From Lithospermum erythrorhizon (taxonomy: Eukaryota; Streptophyta; Magnoliopsida; Boraginales; Boraginaceae): DNA of 64,000 bases. Of the stretch, positions 61,796 through 64,000 are shown piece by piece; positions within the stretch are counted from its first letter, which is position 1; each line of letters starts with the position of its first letter. The translations under genes were made by a program, and so were the position numbers. The stretch covers positions 372,001-436,000 of the forward strand of contig JADFUC010001028.1 in the NCBI GenBank assembly GCA_019722365.1, in the 5' to 3' direction. The notes under the pieces were generated by a model. That model had not been told where the DNA came from and did not search any database. It saw nothing but the letters and a program-made list of their open reading frames with translations.

Positions 61796-61812
61796 ACTAA
61801 GTGTGGGGGTGT
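61796..61812 (+). other. Polypurine tract and probable 3' LTR start
   Basis: aagtgtgggggtgtgataag matches the end of many Athila-type elements, where a G-rich purine tract directly precedes an LTR starting TG(A)TAAG. The LTR would begin at about 61810. I cannot fix its end. Confidence 0.5.
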
Positions 61813-64000
61813 GATAAGTGTTTATTATGTTTGGGGAGACTAAATTAGTATTAGTGAGTGTTATTTTTCTGGCAATCGATATCTAATTGCTTTGTTTTAA
61901 GTTTTTATTTGAGTTTAAATGATGCTCGGTTAAAGTGAAGGAATCGGTGGCAGATTGAAGATATAGGCAGTCCACTAAGATTTATGAGTCGTGATCGAGA
62001 ATAGATGATTGACGTGATATTAAGTTATGGCTATAAAGGAGAGATTCAGAGTAAAAAAGGATATATCTGCAATTTCAGGAAAAGTAAATCCAACATTTGG
62101 AGAACTTTGGCGCGCCGTTGGAAGGTGGCAGAAGAAATTGAGAAATTAATTACAGTTGTGCGCTGAAGTGCAGTTGATTACTTTTTAAGTGGTTTTGAAT
62201 ATTTTAATTGAGTTATTTCCCATTGTTAGGATGAATGCCATTAATTTCATAGCATTCATTTATGCACACAAACACATGGTAATTTTATTATTAGTCGGGC
62301 CTTGATGTAGTTGGATCGGATGGTTGATTTTAACGGGTTAATTTGTTTTCCAGTTTTCACCAAATTACGATTATTATTGCATAATTAAATACAATTAATA
62401 TCATAATCTCGAAAATATTAAATTGATTCATACTCATTAGTTAAATTCATTTAAATAGGGTTGTATTTCTGATTTAAATAAATCGGAAACAGCGTGTTTG
62501 ATGCTGATGAGAGATATAGGTAAATATAGCATGTGTTCATTCAGAAGATCTCTTTATTTTAGTATCGTAGAGATATAGTTAGTTTCTTGGGAGGCTTGTT
62601 GAGTGATGGCGGTAATATCAATTGTTTGGAATCTTTTTTGTTATGAAGCCCAACCAAGTAACTCTTGAGTATTAAAATTGGTATCTGACGTCAGGTGAAA
62701 TCCTTCTTGCTGACTATCTTGGTATTAAATGCAAATGAAATTCACTTTTGCGTTAGTTCAGTTTCAGTTAATTTAAAGTTAAATTCCATTTAGTGAAATG
62801 ATCGAATAATAATTTACTCTTGAATTATTAGTTAATTAAGTTAAAGAAAGACCTAGTAATTAGTATATTGGAATTTGTGGGGACAAATCTAGGTCTTATT
62901 CATTATATTCTTGTACGTCAGGACTTGACCAAGAAACACTATAATCAAGTATTTAATCATTCTACAAAATGGAACTAGCGATATCACGATAATAGTAATT
63001 GTAAATTACTAAATAAATAATACATTAATCTATTATTTTACCATCGTTAGTATTAGTAACTGGACTTTTCTTTGTTGATTTCTCCATGCCTAATATAGAT
63101 TTAGCCCAGTTGGGCCTTAGTTTACAATTATTAGGATTTAAGCCTGAGAGATCATATGTGGTGAAATGAGTAGCGTTATGGGTGAGTGGTCTTAATGAAT
63201 AGGGTGTCAATGCTGTTCGTTCTTGCGATAGAAAACACCTTTCAGCTTGACTTCGATACATTCGAGAGGTTAATCGAGCGACAACAAGTAATTTTCTTTA
63301 GTGACTGAAAATCAGGAGTATTCTAGAGTTCGATAAGAAAGCCGGTCGGATAACGATGCTGCATTTAAATAAGAAATTTCGCTAACATAATGTAGCTGCA
63401 TTTAGTTCATTATTATCATGCAGTGCGGATTAATGAATGAAATATACATGTTACTATCTATTAATATTTAGGAATTCAAGGCTGCTGCATGATGGCATTT
63501 CATTCATTGAATTTAATAAATTAATATGAAGTAATATACATAAATTGGGCCTGTATAAATTAAACCTAATAAATTCAATTCTTCTTCAATCAATACTCGA
63601 AAAAATGACGAGAGAAGATTCAGATTTCTCATACTACTGAATTTGCTAAAGTTTGAAGCATTTTTGTTACATTTTTCACCTTCAAGCTTAATCTAAGGTA
63701 CTTTTATTATTTTATTAACCCAATTTATTGTTCAATTTATCACATATATATAGTTTTAATAATTAATCTATATAGAAAACTTACTGATTTATTCTCATAA
63801 TACTAAGTTGCTAGTACCATAACATGTTTAATTTTTTTTATAATTTATAATTTTACATTTGAAGTAATTTCAGTTTCTGAATTCTTAAGTCAATTATTTA
63901 TTTAAATAACATGTGTATTTTATGTTAATAATATTTAAACTAGATCAATTTAGTAAATGGGATTGTGTTGAAATTAGGCTTCAATCATGGGGTTTGCTGT
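61813..64000. other. Probable 3' LTR and flanking AT-rich DNA
   Basis: Contains GC patches such as ctttggcgcgccgttggaagg near 62110, typical of gypsy LTRs, and a short inverted repeat ATGAATGC/GCATTCAT at about 62232-62258. No gene is recognised to the right edge. Confidence 0.4.

Larger units (their letters stand above)
54900..61811 (+). mobile_element. Decayed Ty3/gypsy retrotransposon, Athila type
   Basis: The internal region of an LTR retrotransposon, read across frames on the + strand. Gag: A-Q-N-P-T-x-V-T-T-W near 54990, LLRKCP-like text near 55150, and a zinc-knuckle remnant C-T-T-C-G-G-N-H near 55480. Protease region: KVKDPGEFHDP near 56210, LADR near 56385 and VLVKVDKFIF near 56430. 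RNase H: S/N-E-C-V-Q-T-F-N-I-L-K at 57430, then the end of the domain near 57720-57810 (D-A-K-P-R-L-I-R, L-L-L-Q-E). Integrase core: VWGIDFMGPF near 58320. C-terminal pol: LGAYENAKIYKE near 58885, then VLLFSRCNLFPEMG and FKIRW near 59100. Many stops and frameshifts; clearly dead. Between pol and 61.8 kb is the long 3' spacer typical of Athila elements, with no env-like frame I can read. The reverse transcriptase core expected before 57.4 kb appears largely deleted. Confidence 0.82.

Overview
This window is nuclear DNA from a flowering plant, most likely a eudicot. It is AT-rich, its genes are split by introns, and its intergenic space is full of decayed plant retrotransposons. The protein families are plant-specific or have clear plant orthologues. 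I cannot name the species.

Six protein-coding loci can be supported. (1) The minus strand from 3797 to the left edge carries a gamma-glutamyl hydrolase (folate polyglutamate deconjugation), cut off by the window start. (2) 21329-24427 (+) is a two-exon BES1/BZR1-family brassinosteroid transcription factor of the BEH2/BEH4 type. (3) 26716-30548 (+) is a seven-exon gene for a conserved plant protein of about 499 residues whose function I do not know; it has an exact in-frame 32-residue duplication. (4) and (5) 31688-35626 and 40389-45521 (+) are two tandem TRICHOME BIREFRINGENCE-LIKE (TBL) genes, which encode Golgi wall-polysaccharide O-acetyltransferase-type enzymes. (6) 48288-50424 (+) is a HEI10 homologue, a meiotic crossover RING/coiled-coil protein. 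Its first coding intron is a textbook U12-type intron, but its middle exons look damaged.

The rest is mainly repeats. 4.8-10.05 kb is one long, heavily mutated LINE (+), readable from the ORF1 zinc knuckle through reverse transcriptase to RNase H. A second, 5'-truncated LINE lies antisense in intron 4 of the first TBL gene. About 54.9-61.8 kb is a decayed Ty3/gypsy element of Athila type (+): gag knuckle, protease, RNase H, integrase and the integrase C-terminal region are recognisable in order, with a purine tract and probable 3' LTR start near 61.8 kb. Between 10 and 21 kb lie unassigned repeat-like segments, and a tRNA-derived SINE sits at 36.4 kb. Several short tandem duplications (30, 44, 79, 96 and about 140 bp) show recent local slippage or repair.

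The most interesting observations concern splicing. Three of the six genes (gamma-glutamyl hydrolase, second TBL, HEI10) have at least one boundary where homology fixes the junction but the GT donor is missing. In two gamma-glutamyl hydrolase introns, short direct repeats flank the intron. No new defence, CRISPR or biosynthetic system was found.
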